Shown: one piece after another, positions 50,729-59,502 of the stretch
How positions within the stretch are numbered: the first letter of the stretch is position 1
Layout of the letters: every line of letters begins with the position of its first letter
Position numbers and translations under genes: made by a program
Notes under the pieces: generated by a model
The model's input: the letters and a program-made list of their open reading frames with translations, nothing else
Told to the model about the DNA's origin: nothing
The model's database searches: none
Assembly: GCF_023701945.1 (NCBI RefSeq)
Contig: NZ_JABAEF010000010.1
Location: 124,001-188,000 of the forward strand
Direction: 5' to 3'
Origin: Rhizobium sp. CG5
GTDB lineage: Bacteria; Pseudomonadota; Alphaproteobacteria; Rhizobiales; Rhizobiaceae
Length of the DNA stretch: 64,000 nucleotides

Positions 50729-51484
50729 TCAGGGAGCGATCAGGACGGTTGCGCCGAGAATGGTGGACGGTTCGCCCTTGGCATTCGAGGCCTGCAGCAG
50801 AATGGCGCAGCCATCGCTCTTGTCGCCCTTCATCAGCTTTGCCGGCAGCACGACCTCCAGGTCGCCGCCATGCCACATGCCAACGGTCTGAACATCGGTG
50901 ACGCTGTTCCAATAGGTGATGGTCTTGCCCTGGTTCTCGCCCTTCAGCACGTCGACGTCGCGGCGGCGCTGGAAATAGACGACGACCACATCGGCCTTGC
51001 CGCGGCCAGCCCCGATTTTGATCGACAGCTCGTCGCCGCGCATGGTCGCATCGACATCGACGTTCAGCCCGCTGCCGGAGGTTTCGAGCGATTCCAGCCG
51101 CTGGTTCATCACCGCCGCATCCGTGCCCTTGATCTGCTCGCGCCCGTTGATCACCGCCTGCGGCGTGTAGACGCCGCTGCGGCCGAGGCTGCGGGAATAG
51201 GCATATTGGCGGGCAGTATTTTCCGAGCTTGCAAGAGTATCGGTCCAACCCATGTAGTTCCAGTAGTCGACGTGATAGGCGAGCGCCACGACGTCGCCCT
51301 GCCGGATCAGCGATTCCAGCGCCCTGTCGGCCGGCGGACAGGATCGGCAGCCCTGGGACGTGAAGAGTTCCACGACACCCTTCGGCGTCGCACCAGCCTG
51401 CGCATGCGCAACACCAAAGCCGGAGACGCACAGCAGCAGAAATCCGGCAAATATCCTCGATACCATAAAGACAGACCTGTCCAT
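50729..51484 (-). CDS. DUF1223 thioredoxin-fold secreted protein
   Basis: A 251-residue protein with signal peptide ending AHA-QA and a thioredoxin-like domain bearing the redox pair C46-RS-C49 in FTSQGCRSCPP, followed by the family segments VDYWNYMGWTDTLAS and YTPQAVINGRE. DUF1223 proteins are periplasmic. AGGA lies 4 nt before the ATG at 51484, which is preferred over 51466. The redox partner is unknown. Confidence 0.88.
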   Translation of the reverse strand: MDRSVFMVSRIFAGFLLLCVSGFGVAHAQAGATPKGVVELFTSQGCRSCPPADRALESLIRQGDVVALAYHVDYWNYMGWTDTLASSENTARQYAYSRSLGRSGVYTPQAVINGREQIKGTDAAVMNQRLESLETSGSGLNVDVDATMRGDELSIKIGAGRGKADVVVVYFQRRRDVDVLKGENQGKTITYWNSVTDVQTVGMWHGGDLEVVLPAKLMKGDKSDGCAILLQASNAKGEPSTILGATVLIAP

Positions 51485-51615
51485 TCGATCCTGATAGCCA
51501 CAGGCCCTTGTCGCGATCAAGACCAGTTTCTGAATGATGATCAGAAATAACCCCTCTCGTCATCAACAGAAAGTCACGATGGGGTGAGACTTGACGCTTG
51601 TCAGGCCGTGCCCGC

Positions 51616-51652
51616 AAAAAAGGCCGCCGGAACAGGTCTTGTTCCGGCGGCC
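51616..51652 (-). terminator. intrinsic terminator of acnA
   Basis: Perfect 13-bp arms GGCCGCCGGAACA/TGTTCCGGCGGCC (51622-51652), 5-nt loop, followed on the minus strand by TTTTTTGCGGG. It lies 22 nt after the acnA stop. Confidence 0.93.
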
Positions 51653-51673
51653 GATCGAAAACGTCGACGATGC

Positions 51674-54367
51674 TTAAGCCGCGAGATCGCGCAGAACGGT
51701 CTGCAGGATGCCGCCATTGTTGACGTAGGTGACTTCATCCAGCGTATCGATCCGGCAGATCAGCGGGACCTCCTTTACCGAACCGTCGGCATAGGTGATC
51801 TTGGCGATCTTCTTCTCGCGCGGCTTGATCTCGCCTTCGAGGCCATCGATCGAGACCGTCTCGTCGCCCTTCAGGTTGAGGCTTGCCCAGGTCGTGCCCT
51901 CCTCGAAGCAGAACGGAACGACGCCCATGCCGACGAGGTTGGAACGGTGGATACGCTCGAAAGACTGCGAGATGACAGCGCGGACGCCGAGCAGGTTGGT
52001 GCCCTTGGCAGCCCAGTCACGCGAAGAGCCGTTGCCATATTCGACGCCGGCGAAGATGACGAGCGGAACGCCCTCGGCCTTGTACTTCATGGCCGCATCG
52101 TAAATCGACATCTCTTCCTTGGACGGATAGTGGATGGTGAAGCCACCCTCCTTGCCGTTCGGTCCGAGCATGTGGTTGCGGATGCGGATATTGGCGAACG
52201 TGCCACGCATCATCACTTCATGATTGCCGCGACGCGTGCCGTACTGGTTGAAGTCGGCCACGCCGACACCATGGTCGATGAGATAGGCACCGGCCGGAGA
52301 GGCTGCCTTGATCGAACCGGCCGGCGAAATGTGGTCGGTGGTGATCTTGTCGCCAAACAGGCCCAGGACGCGGGCGCCCTTGATGTTGGTGAGGCTGGAA
52401 CCGGTCTTGCCCATGCCCACGAAATAGGGCGGGTTCTGCACATAGGTCGAATTGTCGTCCCAGGCATAGGTCTGGCCCGGCGGGATCTGAACGGCCTGCC
52501 AGTTCTCGTCGCCCTTGAACACGTCGGCATACTTCGATTCGTAGAGTTCGCGGGTGACGTATTTCAGGATGAATTCCTGGATCTCGTGCGACGTCGGCCA
52601 GATGTCCTTGAGGAACACCGGGTTGCCGTCCTGGTCTTCGCCGAGCGGCTCCGTGGTCAGGTCCTTCTGGACCGATCCGGCCAGCGCATAGGCCACAACC
52701 AGCGGCGGCGAGGCCAGGTAATTGGCCTGAACGTCCGGCGAGATGCGGCCTTCGAAGTTGCGGTTGCCCGACAGCACGCCGGCCGTGATCAGGCCCTTGT
52801 CGTTGATCGTCTTGGAGATCGGCGCCGGCAGCGGGCCGGAATTGCCGATGCAGGTCGTGCAGCCGAAACCGACGAGGTTGAAGCCGAGCGCATCCAGAGA
52901 CACCTGCAGGCCTGATTTGGCGAGATATTCGCCAACCACCTGGGATCCCGGCGCCAGCGAGGTCTTGACCCACGGCTTGGACTTCAGGCCCCGGGCCACG
53001 GCGTTGCGGGCGAGAAGGCCGGCGGCGATCAGCACGCTCGGGTTGGACGTGTTGGTGCAGGACGTGATGGCGGCAATCGCCACGTCGCCATGACCGATAT
53101 CGTAGTCCGTTCCCTCGACCGCATAGCGGTTCGAAAGCTGGCCCGGCTTCTTGTAGTCGTTTTCGAGAGCGACCGCGAAGTTCGAGGCGATGGTTTCGAG
53201 CGGCAGACGGCCCTCGGGGCGCTTCGGGCCGGCCATCGACGGCACGACGTCGCCGAGATCCAGTTCCAGCGTATCGGTGAAGACGAGGTCGGAACCGTCG
53301 CCGTCGCGCCACATGCCCTGCACCTTGGAATAGGCTTCCACCAGGGCAATCCGGTCCTTGGTGCGGCCGGACATGGTCAGGTAGTTGATGGTTTCGCCAT
53401 CGACCGGGAAGAAGCCGCAGGTCGCGCCATATTCCGGGCCCATGTTACCAATGGTCGCACGGTCGGCCAGCGTCATCGAATCAAGGCCGGGGCCGAAGAA
53501 TTCGACGAACTTCGACACAACGCCCTTCTTGCGCAGCATCTGCACGACGGTCAGCACCAGGTCGGTGGCGGTGACGCCTTCCTTGACCTTGCCGGTCAGC
53601 TTGAAACCGATGACTTCAGGCAGCAGCATGGAGACCGGCTGGCCGAGCATGGCGGCTTCGGCTTCGATACCGCCGACGCCCCAACCCAGAACACCGAGGC
53701 CGTTGATCATCGTGGTGTGCGAATCAGTGCCGACGCAGGTGTCGGGATAGGCGGTCGTTTCGCCGTCCTCGTCCTTGGTCCACACGGTCTGGCCGAGATA
53801 TTCGAGATTGACCTGGTGACAGATGCCGGTCCCCGGAGGAACGACGCGGAAATTCTTGAACGCCTGCTGGCCCCATTTCAGGAAGCGGTAACGCTCGCCA
53901 TTGCGCTCGTATTCGAGTTCGACGTTGCGGGCAAAAGCCGTCGGCGTGCCGAATTCGTCAACGATAACAGAGTGGTCGATGACCAGGTCGACGGGCACCA
54001 GCGGATTGATCTTTTCCGGATCGCCACCGAGCGCCACCATCGCATCGCGCATGGCGGCAAGGTCGACGACGGCGGGAACGCCGGTAAAGTCCTGCATCAG
54101 CACGCGGGCCGGACGATAGGCGATCTCGGCTTCCGCCGTGCCCTTGTCGGACAGCCAGGCGGCGATGCTTTCGATGTCCTTTTTGGTGACAGAACGGCCG
54201 TCTTCGTTGCGAAGCAGATTTTCCAGCAGGACCTTCATGGAATAAGGCAGCTTGGACACACCGGCCAGACCATTGGCCTCAGCCTTCGGCAGGCTGTAAT
54301 ACACATAGTCCTTGCCATTCACGGTAAGGGTGGAGCGACAATTGAAGCTGTCAAGGGATTTTGACAC
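51674..54367 (-). CDS. acnA: aconitate hydratase A
   Basis: An 897-residue aconitase of the IRP/AcnA type that isomerises citrate to isocitrate. The [4Fe-4S] ligands are C437 ([10 protein letters not shown]), C503 and C506 (GCTTCIGNS), and the substrate loops [16 protein letters not shown] and [11 protein letters not shown] are intact. The start is GTG at 54367, giving the family sequence [13 protein letters not shown]. It is divergent from ccmA with a 277-nt shared upstream region holding palindromes. Confidence 0.98.
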   Translation of the reverse strand: MSKSLDSFNCRSTLTVNGKDYVYYSLPKAEANGLAGVSKLPYSMKVLLENLLRNEDGRSVTKKDIESIAAWLSDKGTAEAEIAYRPARVLMQDFTGVPAVVDLAAMRDAMVALGGDPEKINPLVPVDLVIDHSVIVDEFGTPTAFARNVELEYERNGERYRFLKWGQQAFKNFRVVPPGTGICHQVNLEYLGQTVWTKDEDGETTAYPDTCVGTDSHTTMINGLGVLGWGVGGIEAEAAMLGQPVSMLLPEVIGFKLTGKVKEGVTATDLVLTVVQMLRKKGVVSKFVEFFGPGLDSMTLADRATIGNMGPEYGATCGFFPVDGETINYLTMSGRTKDRIALVEAYSKVQGMWRDGDGSDLVFTDTLELDLGDVVPSMAGPKRPEGRLPLETIASNFAVALENDYKKPGQLSNRYAVEGTDYDIGHGDVAIAAITSCTNTSNPSVLIAAGLLARNAVARGLKSKPWVKTSLAPGSQVVGEYLAKSGLQVSLDALGFNLVGFGCTTCIGNSGPLPAPISKTINDKGLITAGVLSGNRNFEGRISPDVQANYLASPPLVVAYALAGSVQKDLTTEPLGEDQDGNPVFLKDIWPTSHEIQEFILKYVTRELYESKYADVFKGDENWQAVQIPPGQTYAWDDNSTYVQNPPYFVGMGKTGSSLTNIKGARVLGLFGDKITTDHISPAGSIKAASPAGAYLIDHGVGVADFNQYGTRRGNHEVMMRGTFANIRIRNHMLGPNGKEGGFTIHYPSKEEMSIYDAAMKYKAEGVPLVIFAGVEYGNGSSRDWAAKGTNLLGVRAVISQSFERIHRSNLVGMGVVPFCFEEGTTWASLNLKGDETVSIDGLEGEIKPREKKIAKITYADGSVKEVPLICRIDTLDEVTYVNNGGILQTVLRDLAA

Positions 54368-54473
54368 GGATTAGGACCCCGCTGATACTGATAGCCAACA
54401 CGCGCGTGCGGACACCTATGCACTTCATGCACATCAGGATGCGGGTACGGCCATTTCCGCTGTCCGCACGTAA

Positions 54474-54492
54474 AGATAACACCCTGTTATCT
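54474..54492. promoter_or_regulatory. perfect palindrome in acnA-ccmA intergenic region
   Basis: AGATAACA-CCC-TGTTATCT has 8-bp perfect arms with a 3-nt spacer. It lies about 107 nt upstream of acnA and 153 nt upstream of ccmA. A dimeric regulator could use it to control either or both genes. I do not know which one. Confidence 0.55.
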
Positions 54493-54549
54493 CTAGGTTC
54501 GGCGCTAGGATGATGATCACGCCGGCCGCTGGCGTGGTTGCAGGTCTTA

Positions 54550-54562
54550 TAGATAATTTCTA
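54550..54562. promoter_or_regulatory. candidate Irr/ICE-like AT-rich half-palindrome
   Basis: TAGATA-A-TTTCTA is a one-mismatch palindrome that resembles the iron-control elements (TTAGAA/TTCTAA) bound by Irr in rhizobia. Both flanking genes make iron- or haem-containing products, which fits. The match is partial. Confidence 0.3.
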
Positions 54563-54644
54563 AGAAAGGTGCCAGACCAACCAATGTCGAATTTCGACTA
54601 TTTTTTTCAAGGTGATGGCAAATTTTGCCACGAGGCGGGATGGA

Positions 54645-55292
54645 ATGCGGCTAACGGCCGATAAACTGGCGGCAAGACGCGGCGAGGATCTGATATTCGT
54701 TGATATTTTCTTTCAGCTCGAAGCGGGCCAGGCACTTATTTTGACCGGTCGCAACGGCTCGGGCAAATCGACGCTGCTGCGAGTCGTGGCGGGCCTGCTG
54801 CGCCCGGAACGCGGCACGGTGCTGTTTGATAGCGGCACCGGCGACAGCAACCGCCCGCCGCGCGAGGCAAGCCATTATCTCGGCCACCGCAATGCCATGA
54901 AGCAGGAACTGACCGTCCTCGAAAACCTGACCTTCTGGAAGGATTTCCTCGGCGACTTCGAAGGCGGCCAGGGCCGCACACCGGAAGAGGCCGCCGAGCT
55001 GGTCGGGCTCACCGGCATCACCCACCTGCCCTACGGCTATCTCTCGGCAGGCCAGCAGCGGCGTTTTGCCATGGCCAAACTTCTGGTCGCCCATCGCCCT
55101 TTGTGGATTCTCGACGAACCGACCGCAGCCCTTGATGCCAGCGCCGATCGGATGTTCGCCGGCCTCGTCGACGCGCATCTCAAAACCGGCGGCATGGCCA
55201 TTGCCGCCACCCACCAGCCGCTTGGCCTGACGGACGCCCGACAGCTGGTGATGAAGGGCTTTGAGTATCGCGACATCGAGGAGATGGCATGA
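54645..55292 (+). CDS. ccmA: haem exporter ATP-binding protein CcmA
   Basis: A 215-residue ABC ATPase for cytochrome c maturation, with Walker A GRNGSGKST, signature LSAGQQRRFAMAKLL (the CcmA form with Ala for Gly), and Walker B LWILDEPTAALD. It powers release of holo-CcmE from CcmC. GGCGGGA precedes the ATG at 54645; starts at 54612 or 54615 are open but lack the site. A 313-nt gap with a repeat separates it from ccmB. Confidence 0.96.
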   Translation: MRLTADKLAARRGEDLIFVDIFFQLEAGQALILTGRNGSGKSTLLRVVAGLLRPERGTVLFDSGTGDSNRPPREASHYLGHRNAMKQELTVLENLTFWKDFLGDFEGGQGRTPEEAAELVGLTGITHLPYGYLSAGQQRRFAMAKLLVAHRPLWILDEPTAALDASADRMFAGLVDAHLKTGGMAIAATHQPLGLTDARQLVMKGFEYRDIEEMA

Positions 55293-55299
55293 CGCGCCT

Positions 55300-55561
55300 T
55301 ACCCCCCTCTGCCCTGCCGGGCATCTCCCCCTCAAGGGGGGAGATCGAATCGTTTCTATCGCTTCACACCAAAGCGGCCCTCTCTCACGATGCCGCCCTC
55401 CGCAACGGGCGATGCCGGCGAGCAGACCGGCCTGCAATCGCCCTGCCAGTCCATCACCCGTCGCCATGCCTTTCGCAGCGCAGGATTTTGGTGTTCGGCC
55501 GTCCGAGCCAGGTCGATCTCCCCCCTTGAGGGGGAGATGCCCGGCAGGGCAGAGGGGGGTA
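55300..55561. repeat. RIME-like palindromic repeat between ccmA and ccmB
   Basis: Perfect 49-nt inverted arms at 55300-55348 and 55513-55561 flank a 164-nt centre. Each arm contains a smaller palindrome, CTCCCCCTCAAGGGGGGAG. The left arm shares 47 identical nt with the repeat at 60556-60602 in ftsY. This structure resembles the rhizobial intergenic mosaic elements (RIME). It occupies nearly the whole 313-nt ccmA-ccmB gap; no gene is present in it. Confidence 0.88.
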
Positions 55562-55605
55562 TCGACAGCAGCCGTTGCGTGGTCCTCGGTCGCAAGGACC
55601 ACGCC

Positions 55606-56265
55606 ATGATCGCCCTCTTCCTGCAAGACCTGAAACTGTCGGTCAGAGCCGGGGGCGGGGCGTTGATCGGCGTGCTGTTCTTCCTGACCGTGGTCGCCGT
55701 CATTCCGTTCGGCGTCGGGCCGGATCTCAATCTTCTGGCCCGCATCGGCCCGGCGATCGTCTGGATCGGCGCGCTTTTGGCCGCCCTGCTCGGCCTTGAC
55801 CGGCTGTTCCAGGCCGACCGCGACGATGGATCGCTCGACCTGCTGCTGATGCAGGAGACGCCGCTGGTGCTGACCATCTTCATGAAGTGCCTGGCCCATT
55901 GGGTGGCGACCAGCCTGCCGCTGGTCCTCGCCTCGCCGCTGCTCGGCCTGTTCATGAACATGGACGAGCTGGCGATCGGCGCGGTCATGCTGACGCTGCT
56001 GGTCGGCACGCCGGCCATCACCTTTATCGGTGCAGCCGGTGCCGCAGTGGCCGTCACCCTGCCGCGCGGCGGGCTGCTGGTGTCGATCCTGGTATTACCG
56101 CTGGCCATTCCGGTGCTGATCTTCGGGGTCAGCGCCAGCTATGCCGCGGTAGAAGACCCGGCGCCGTTCCTGCCGCCGTTTCTGTTCCTGATCGCAATTA
56201 CGCTATTTTTTGCCGTTATCGGTCCGCTGGCCGCCGCCCTCGCCCTGCGCACCGCCACGGATTGA
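55606..56265 (+). CDS. ccmB: haem exporter permease CcmB
   Basis: A 219-residue membrane protein with six helices, the CcmB fold. It starts MIALFLQDLKLSVRAGGG, typical for the family, and contains LLLMQETPLVLTIFMKCLAHW. AAGG lies 8 nt before the ATG. The frame is open through the upstream repeat to 55261, but those codons are repeat-derived and not part of the protein. It partners CcmA. Confidence 0.96.
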   Translation: MIALFLQDLKLSVRAGGGALIGVLFFLTVVAVIPFGVGPDLNLLARIGPAIVWIGALLAALLGLDRLFQADRDDGSLDLLLMQETPLVLTIFMKCLAHWVATSLPLVLASPLLGLFMNMDELAIGAVMLTLLVGTPAITFIGAAGAAVAVTLPRGGLLVSILVLPLAIPVLIFGVSASYAAVEDPAPFLPPFLFLIAITLFFAVIGPLAAALALRTATD

Positions 56266-56310
56266 CCGGGATCAATTGCAGGCAAGACAATCTGAGGTTA
56301 GAAGGGTTCT

Positions 56311-57078
56311 ATGAGCGACACGAGCCTTGCCATTTCCAAATTTAGCGACCTCGCCAACCCGACCCGGTTCCTGGCGCTGGTCGGCCGTATTCTGCCCTGG
56401 ATGGCCGGGCTGACGGCCCTGCTGCTGGCGCTCGGCCTCTATATGAGCTTCACCACCGAGGGCGATTACCAGCAGGGCGAAACGGTGCGCATCATGTATG
56501 TGCATGTGCCGGCCGCCTGGCTGTCGATGATGTGTTATTCGGTGATGGCCCTTTCGGCGATCGGCACGCTGGTCTGGCGCCATCCGCTGGCCGATGTCAG
56601 CCACAAGGCCGCAGCCCCGCTCGGCGCCGCCTTCACGCTGATCGCACTGATCACCGGCTCGCTGTGGGGCAAGCCGATGTGGGGCACCTGGTGGGTCTGG
56701 GATGCCCGGCTGACCTCGGTTTTCGTGCTCTTCCTGATGTATCTCGGCCTGATCGCGCTCAACCGCGCCATGGATGATCCATCACGCGCCGCCCGCGTCA
56801 GCGCCGTGCTGATCCTGGTCGGCTTCGTCAATATTCCGATCATCAAGTTCTCGGTGGAATGGTGGAACACGCTGCACCAGCCGGCCAGCGTGATGCGCCT
56901 CGACGGCCCGACCATCGACCCCGAATTCCTCCGGCCGCTGCTGGTCATGGCGATCGCCTTCTCGCTGCTGTTCTTCACGCTGCACCTGGCCGCCATGCGC
57001 AACGAGATCTGGCGCCGCCGGGTCGCGGCCCAGCGCCGGATGGCCGCCCGCATGGCCGGAAGGGAGACGAGCGAATGA
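56311..57078 (+). CDS. ccmC: haem transporter permease CcmC
   Basis: A 255-residue, six-helix protein that loads haem on CcmE. It has the periplasmic WWD-type signature [16 protein letters not shown] and conserved haem-ligand histidines ([15 protein letters not shown]). GAAGGG lies before the ATG. It overlaps ccmD by 4 nt. Confidence 0.97.
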   Translation: MSDTSLAISKFSDLANPTRFLALVGRILPWMAGLTALLLALGLYMSFTTEGDYQQGETVRIMYVHVPAAWLSMMCYSVMALSAIGTLVWRHPLADVSHKAAAPLGAAFTLIALITGSLWGKPMWGTWWVWDARLTSVFVLFLMYLGLIALNRAMDDPSRAARVSAVLILVGFVNIPIIKFSVEWWNTLHQPASVMRLDGPTIDPEFLRPLLVMAIAFSLLFFTLHLAAMRNEIWRRRVAAQRRMAARMAGRETSE

Positions 57079-57248
57079 GCCACGCCTTCTACATCTCTCT
57101 GTCCTACGGCCTGACCGGCGTGGTGATCCTCGCCCTGGTGATCTGGACCTGGCTTGACGGCCGGGCCCGGCAGAAGGAGTTGCGGGCGCTCGAAGCCGCC
57201 GGCATCCGTCGCCGCTCCGCCGCCCAAGGCGACGGGACCGCGTCATGA
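57075..57248 (+). CDS. ccmD: haem exporter protein CcmD
   Basis: A 57-residue single-helix protein ([19 protein letters not shown]) with a basic, charged C-terminal tail, as in CcmD, which helps release holo-CcmE from CcmABC. ATGA overlaps link it to ccmC upstream and ccmG downstream. Confidence 0.9.
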   Translation: MSHAFYISLSYGLTGVVILALVIWTWLDGRARQKELRALEAAGIRRRSAAQGDGTAS

Positions 57249-57850
57249 GCGATAGGGTCGACGAGAAAGGCGGGACTGAGGGCCGGGGCATCGGCCGCTA
57301 CATCCTGGCCATCGTGCCGCTTGCCGTCTTCGCCATCATCGCGCTGACCGCTGGCAAGATGCTCTACGATCAGGATTTCAACGGCAAGAACATCAGCGAA
57401 ATCCCCTCCGCCCTGATCGGCACCAAGGCGCCGATGCTCAACCTGCCGGCGCTCGAAGGCTCCCACCTGCCGGCGCTGACCACCGCGGCGATTTCCGGCA
57501 AACTGACGCTGGTCAATGTCTTCGCCTCCTGGTGCATCCCCTGCCGAGAAGAACATCCGATCCTCAAAGCGCTGAGCGAAGATCCGCGCCTCAACATCGT
57601 GGCGATCAACTACAAGGACCGCAACGACAACGCCCTGCGTTTCCTCGGCGAGCTCGGCAACCCCTACAAGGCGATCGGCACCGACCCGAACGGCAAGGCG
57701 GCCATCGACTGGGGCGTCTACGGCATTCCGGAATCCTACCTGGTCGGCCCCGACGGCACCATCCTCTACAAAAAGGTCGGCCCCTTCGACCCGACCTCGC
57801 TCGAAAAAGGCCTCTACCCCGCGATGGAAAAGGCGCCGGCGGGGAAATAG
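57245..57850 (+). CDS. ccmG: periplasmic thiol:disulfide oxidoreductase CcmG/DsbE
   Basis: A 201-residue protein with an N-terminal membrane anchor (about 20-40) and a thioredoxin fold with the redox pair C97-IP-C100 in [13 protein letters not shown], plus the conserved [15 protein letters not shown]. It reduces the haem-binding cysteines of apocytochrome c. It ends the ccmABCDG run; ccmE, ccmF and ccmH are not in this window. Confidence 0.97.
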   Translation: MSDRVDEKGGTEGRGIGRYILAIVPLAVFAIIALTAGKMLYDQDFNGKNISEIPSALIGTKAPMLNLPALEGSHLPALTTAAISGKLTLVNVFASWCIPCREEHPILKALSEDPRLNIVAINYKDRNDNALRFLGELGNPYKAIGTDPNGKAAIDWGVYGIPESYLVGPDGTILYKKVGPFDPTSLEKGLYPAMEKAPAGK

Positions 57851-57852
57851 GC

Positions 57853-57888
57853 TCGGTCGTTATAGTCGAGATCACGGACTATCATTGA
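57853..57888 (+). pseudogene. 3' remnant of a higB toxin gene
   Basis: Directly after the ccmG stop, one frame reads SVVIVEITDYH-stop, which matches the typical C-terminal end of HigB/RelE-like toxins (VEIVDYH). It lies 23 nt before higA, the normal higB-higA distance, but has no start, no ribosome site and no room for the rest of the toxin. It is best read as what is left after a deletion that joined ccmG to the toxin's last codons. Confidence 0.6.
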
Positions 57889-57911
57889 TCCTGCGATAAC
57901 GGAGGCACGAT

Positions 57912-58211
57912 ATGAGCATCAGCAAATCACCGGCGATCCAGCCCGGAGAAATTCTGCGGGACCTCTATCTGGAGCCCCTGAACATGACCCCTTACGGGCT
58001 CGCCAAGACGCTTCGGGTGCCCCGCACCCGCATTGAGCGCATCGTTTCAGAGAAGATCGGCATCAGCGCCGATACCGCCTTGCGCCTAGCGCGCTTTTTC
58101 AAGACGACCCCGGAATTCTGGCTCAATCTCCAGTCGGCCTATGACCTCAGGCGCGGGGCCGTGCCGATCGAGAAAGAGCTTCTGAATATTCCGGAACGCG
58201 AAGCAGCTTAG
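57912..58211 (+). CDS. higA: HigA family antitoxin (orphan)
   Basis: A 99-residue Xre-type helix-turn-helix protein of the HigA family, with [23 protein letters not shown], then [29 protein letters not shown] and [15 protein letters not shown], the full HigA pattern. GGAGG lies before the ATG. The toxin gene that normally precedes it is reduced to a remnant, so it probably acts now as a stand-alone repressor or is decaying. It overlaps the convergent DUF2585 gene by 4 nt. Confidence 0.9.
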   Translation: MSISKSPAIQPGEILRDLYLEPLNMTPYGLAKTLRVPRTRIERIVSEKIGISADTALRLARFFKTTPEFWLNLQSAYDLRRGAVPIEKELLNIPEREAA

Positions 58212-58801
58212 AGCGCGCCCTGCCAGTCGCGCACCGCGTCGACCGGCCAGACCAGCATCAGCACGTTGAGGGTCAGGTTGTCGCGGATCAGCCAGCCGGT
58301 CAGAAGCTCGAAGGCGATCGCCACGGTGACAGTGACCCAGACCGGCATGCGGGCGGCAAACAGGAAGCCGAGCGCCATGAACACCGTGTCCATGGTGGAG
58401 TTGAGAATGCTGTCGCCTTCATAGCCGATGGCCATGGTGGCCGAGCGGTAGCGATTGATGATGATCGGCGAGTTTTCCAAGAGTTCCCAGGCGACCTCGA
58501 TCACCGAGGCGACGAACAGCTTGGCGCCGAAGGCCTGGCGGCGCATCACCGCGAAGGTCAGCCAATAGAACAGAAAGCCGTGGATGATATGCGACGGCGT
58601 GTACCAGTCCGACAGGTGCTGGGAATTGCCAGATGTGTTCACCCCCGGCTCGAACAGCTTGACATAACCGCATGCGCAGATCGGGATCCGCCCCATGGCG
58701 TAGAGGGTGACGACCTGGGCCACCAGCACCACGACGAACACAACGGTCCAGAATTGCGCCGAGCCGAACGGCTTTGGCTGACCCGACACAGCAGCGCTCA
58801 T
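58208..58801 (-). CDS. DUF2585 (UPF0314) membrane protein
   Basis: A 197-residue membrane protein with about five helices and the DUF2585 core [38 protein letters not shown] and [16 protein letters not shown]. The charged residues inside helices suggest a metal or lipid-related activity, but none is known. It overlaps yciB by 4 nt (ATGA). Confidence 0.9.
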   Translation of the reverse strand: MSAAVSGQPKPFGSAQFWTVVFVVVLVAQVVTLYAMGRIPICACGYVKLFEPGVNTSGNSQHLSDWYTPSHIIHGFLFYWLTFAVMRRQAFGAKLFVASVIEVAWELLENSPIIINRYRSATMAIGYEGDSILNSTMDTVFMALGFLFAARMPVWVTVTVAIAFELLTGWLIRDNLTLNVLMLVWPVDAVRDWQGAL

Positions 58802-59445
58802 TTCTCGGCCTTACCTTCCGTCTCCACGGAGTGACGCATGATCAGCGGCATCTGGGAAAGCGTGAACAGGATGGTGATCGGCATCGTGCCCCAGACCTTG
58901 AAATTGACCCAGACCTCGTCTGAGAAATTGCGCCAGACGGCTTCGTTGAGCACGGCGAGAAACAGGAAGAACAGGCCCCAGCGAAAGGTCAGCTTGCGCC
59001 AGCCCTCGTCATCCAGCTGGAAGGCCGCGTTGAACACATAGCCGAGCAGGGATTTGCCGAACAACAGCCCGCCCAAGAGCACCACGCCGAACAGCGCATT
59101 GACGATGGTCGGCTTCATCTTGATGAAGGTCTCGTCCTGCAGCCAGATCGACAGGGAGCCGAAGACGAGAACGACGACGCCCGACACGAAGGGCATGATC
59201 GGCAGGTGCTTGAAGATGATCTTGGAGACAATAAGCGACAGGATTGTCGCCGCCATGAACAGCGCCGTGGCGATGAACAGCGGCCCGCCGACCGCACTCA
59301 AGGCCGGAAAGGTCTTGGCCAGCCATTCGCCGCGCAGGTTGCCGAAGAAGAAGACCATCAGCGGCCCCAGCTCAAGCGCCAGTTTCAGCATCGGGTGATG
59401 CTTTTCCGTGGGCGTCGGTTCGGTATCGCTATGGCCGGGTGTCAT
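58798..59445 (-). CDS. yciB: septation protein A / YciB family
   Basis: A 215-residue protein with five to six membrane helices of the YciB/IspZ family, which helps cell-envelope synthesis and septation in enterobacteria. It has the N-terminal [20 protein letters not shown] and the central [24 protein letters not shown], then [16 protein letters not shown]. It lies between ftsY and DUF2585, a common rhizobial order. Confidence 0.94.
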   Translation of the reverse strand: MTPGHSDTEPTPTEKHHPMLKLALELGPLMVFFFGNLRGEWLAKTFPALSAVGGPLFIATALFMAATILSLIVSKIIFKHLPIMPFVSGVVVLVFGSLSIWLQDETFIKMKPTIVNALFGVVLLGGLLFGKSLLGYVFNAAFQLDDEGWRKLTFRWGLFFLFLAVLNEAVWRNFSDEVWVNFKVWGTMPITILFTLSQMPLIMRHSVETEGKAEK

Positions 59446-59502
59446 GATAGATTGCCTTGGGTTTGAATCTCTAGAAAGGCCTTCAAGCCTTGTTGTGTGG
59501 CA

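Noticed and set aside
55261..55605. N-terminal extension of CcmB through the palindromic repeat
   Set aside because: The frame is open, but the sequence is repeat-derived (SPLEGEMPGRAEGG) and CcmB has its normal start and a ribosome site at 55606.
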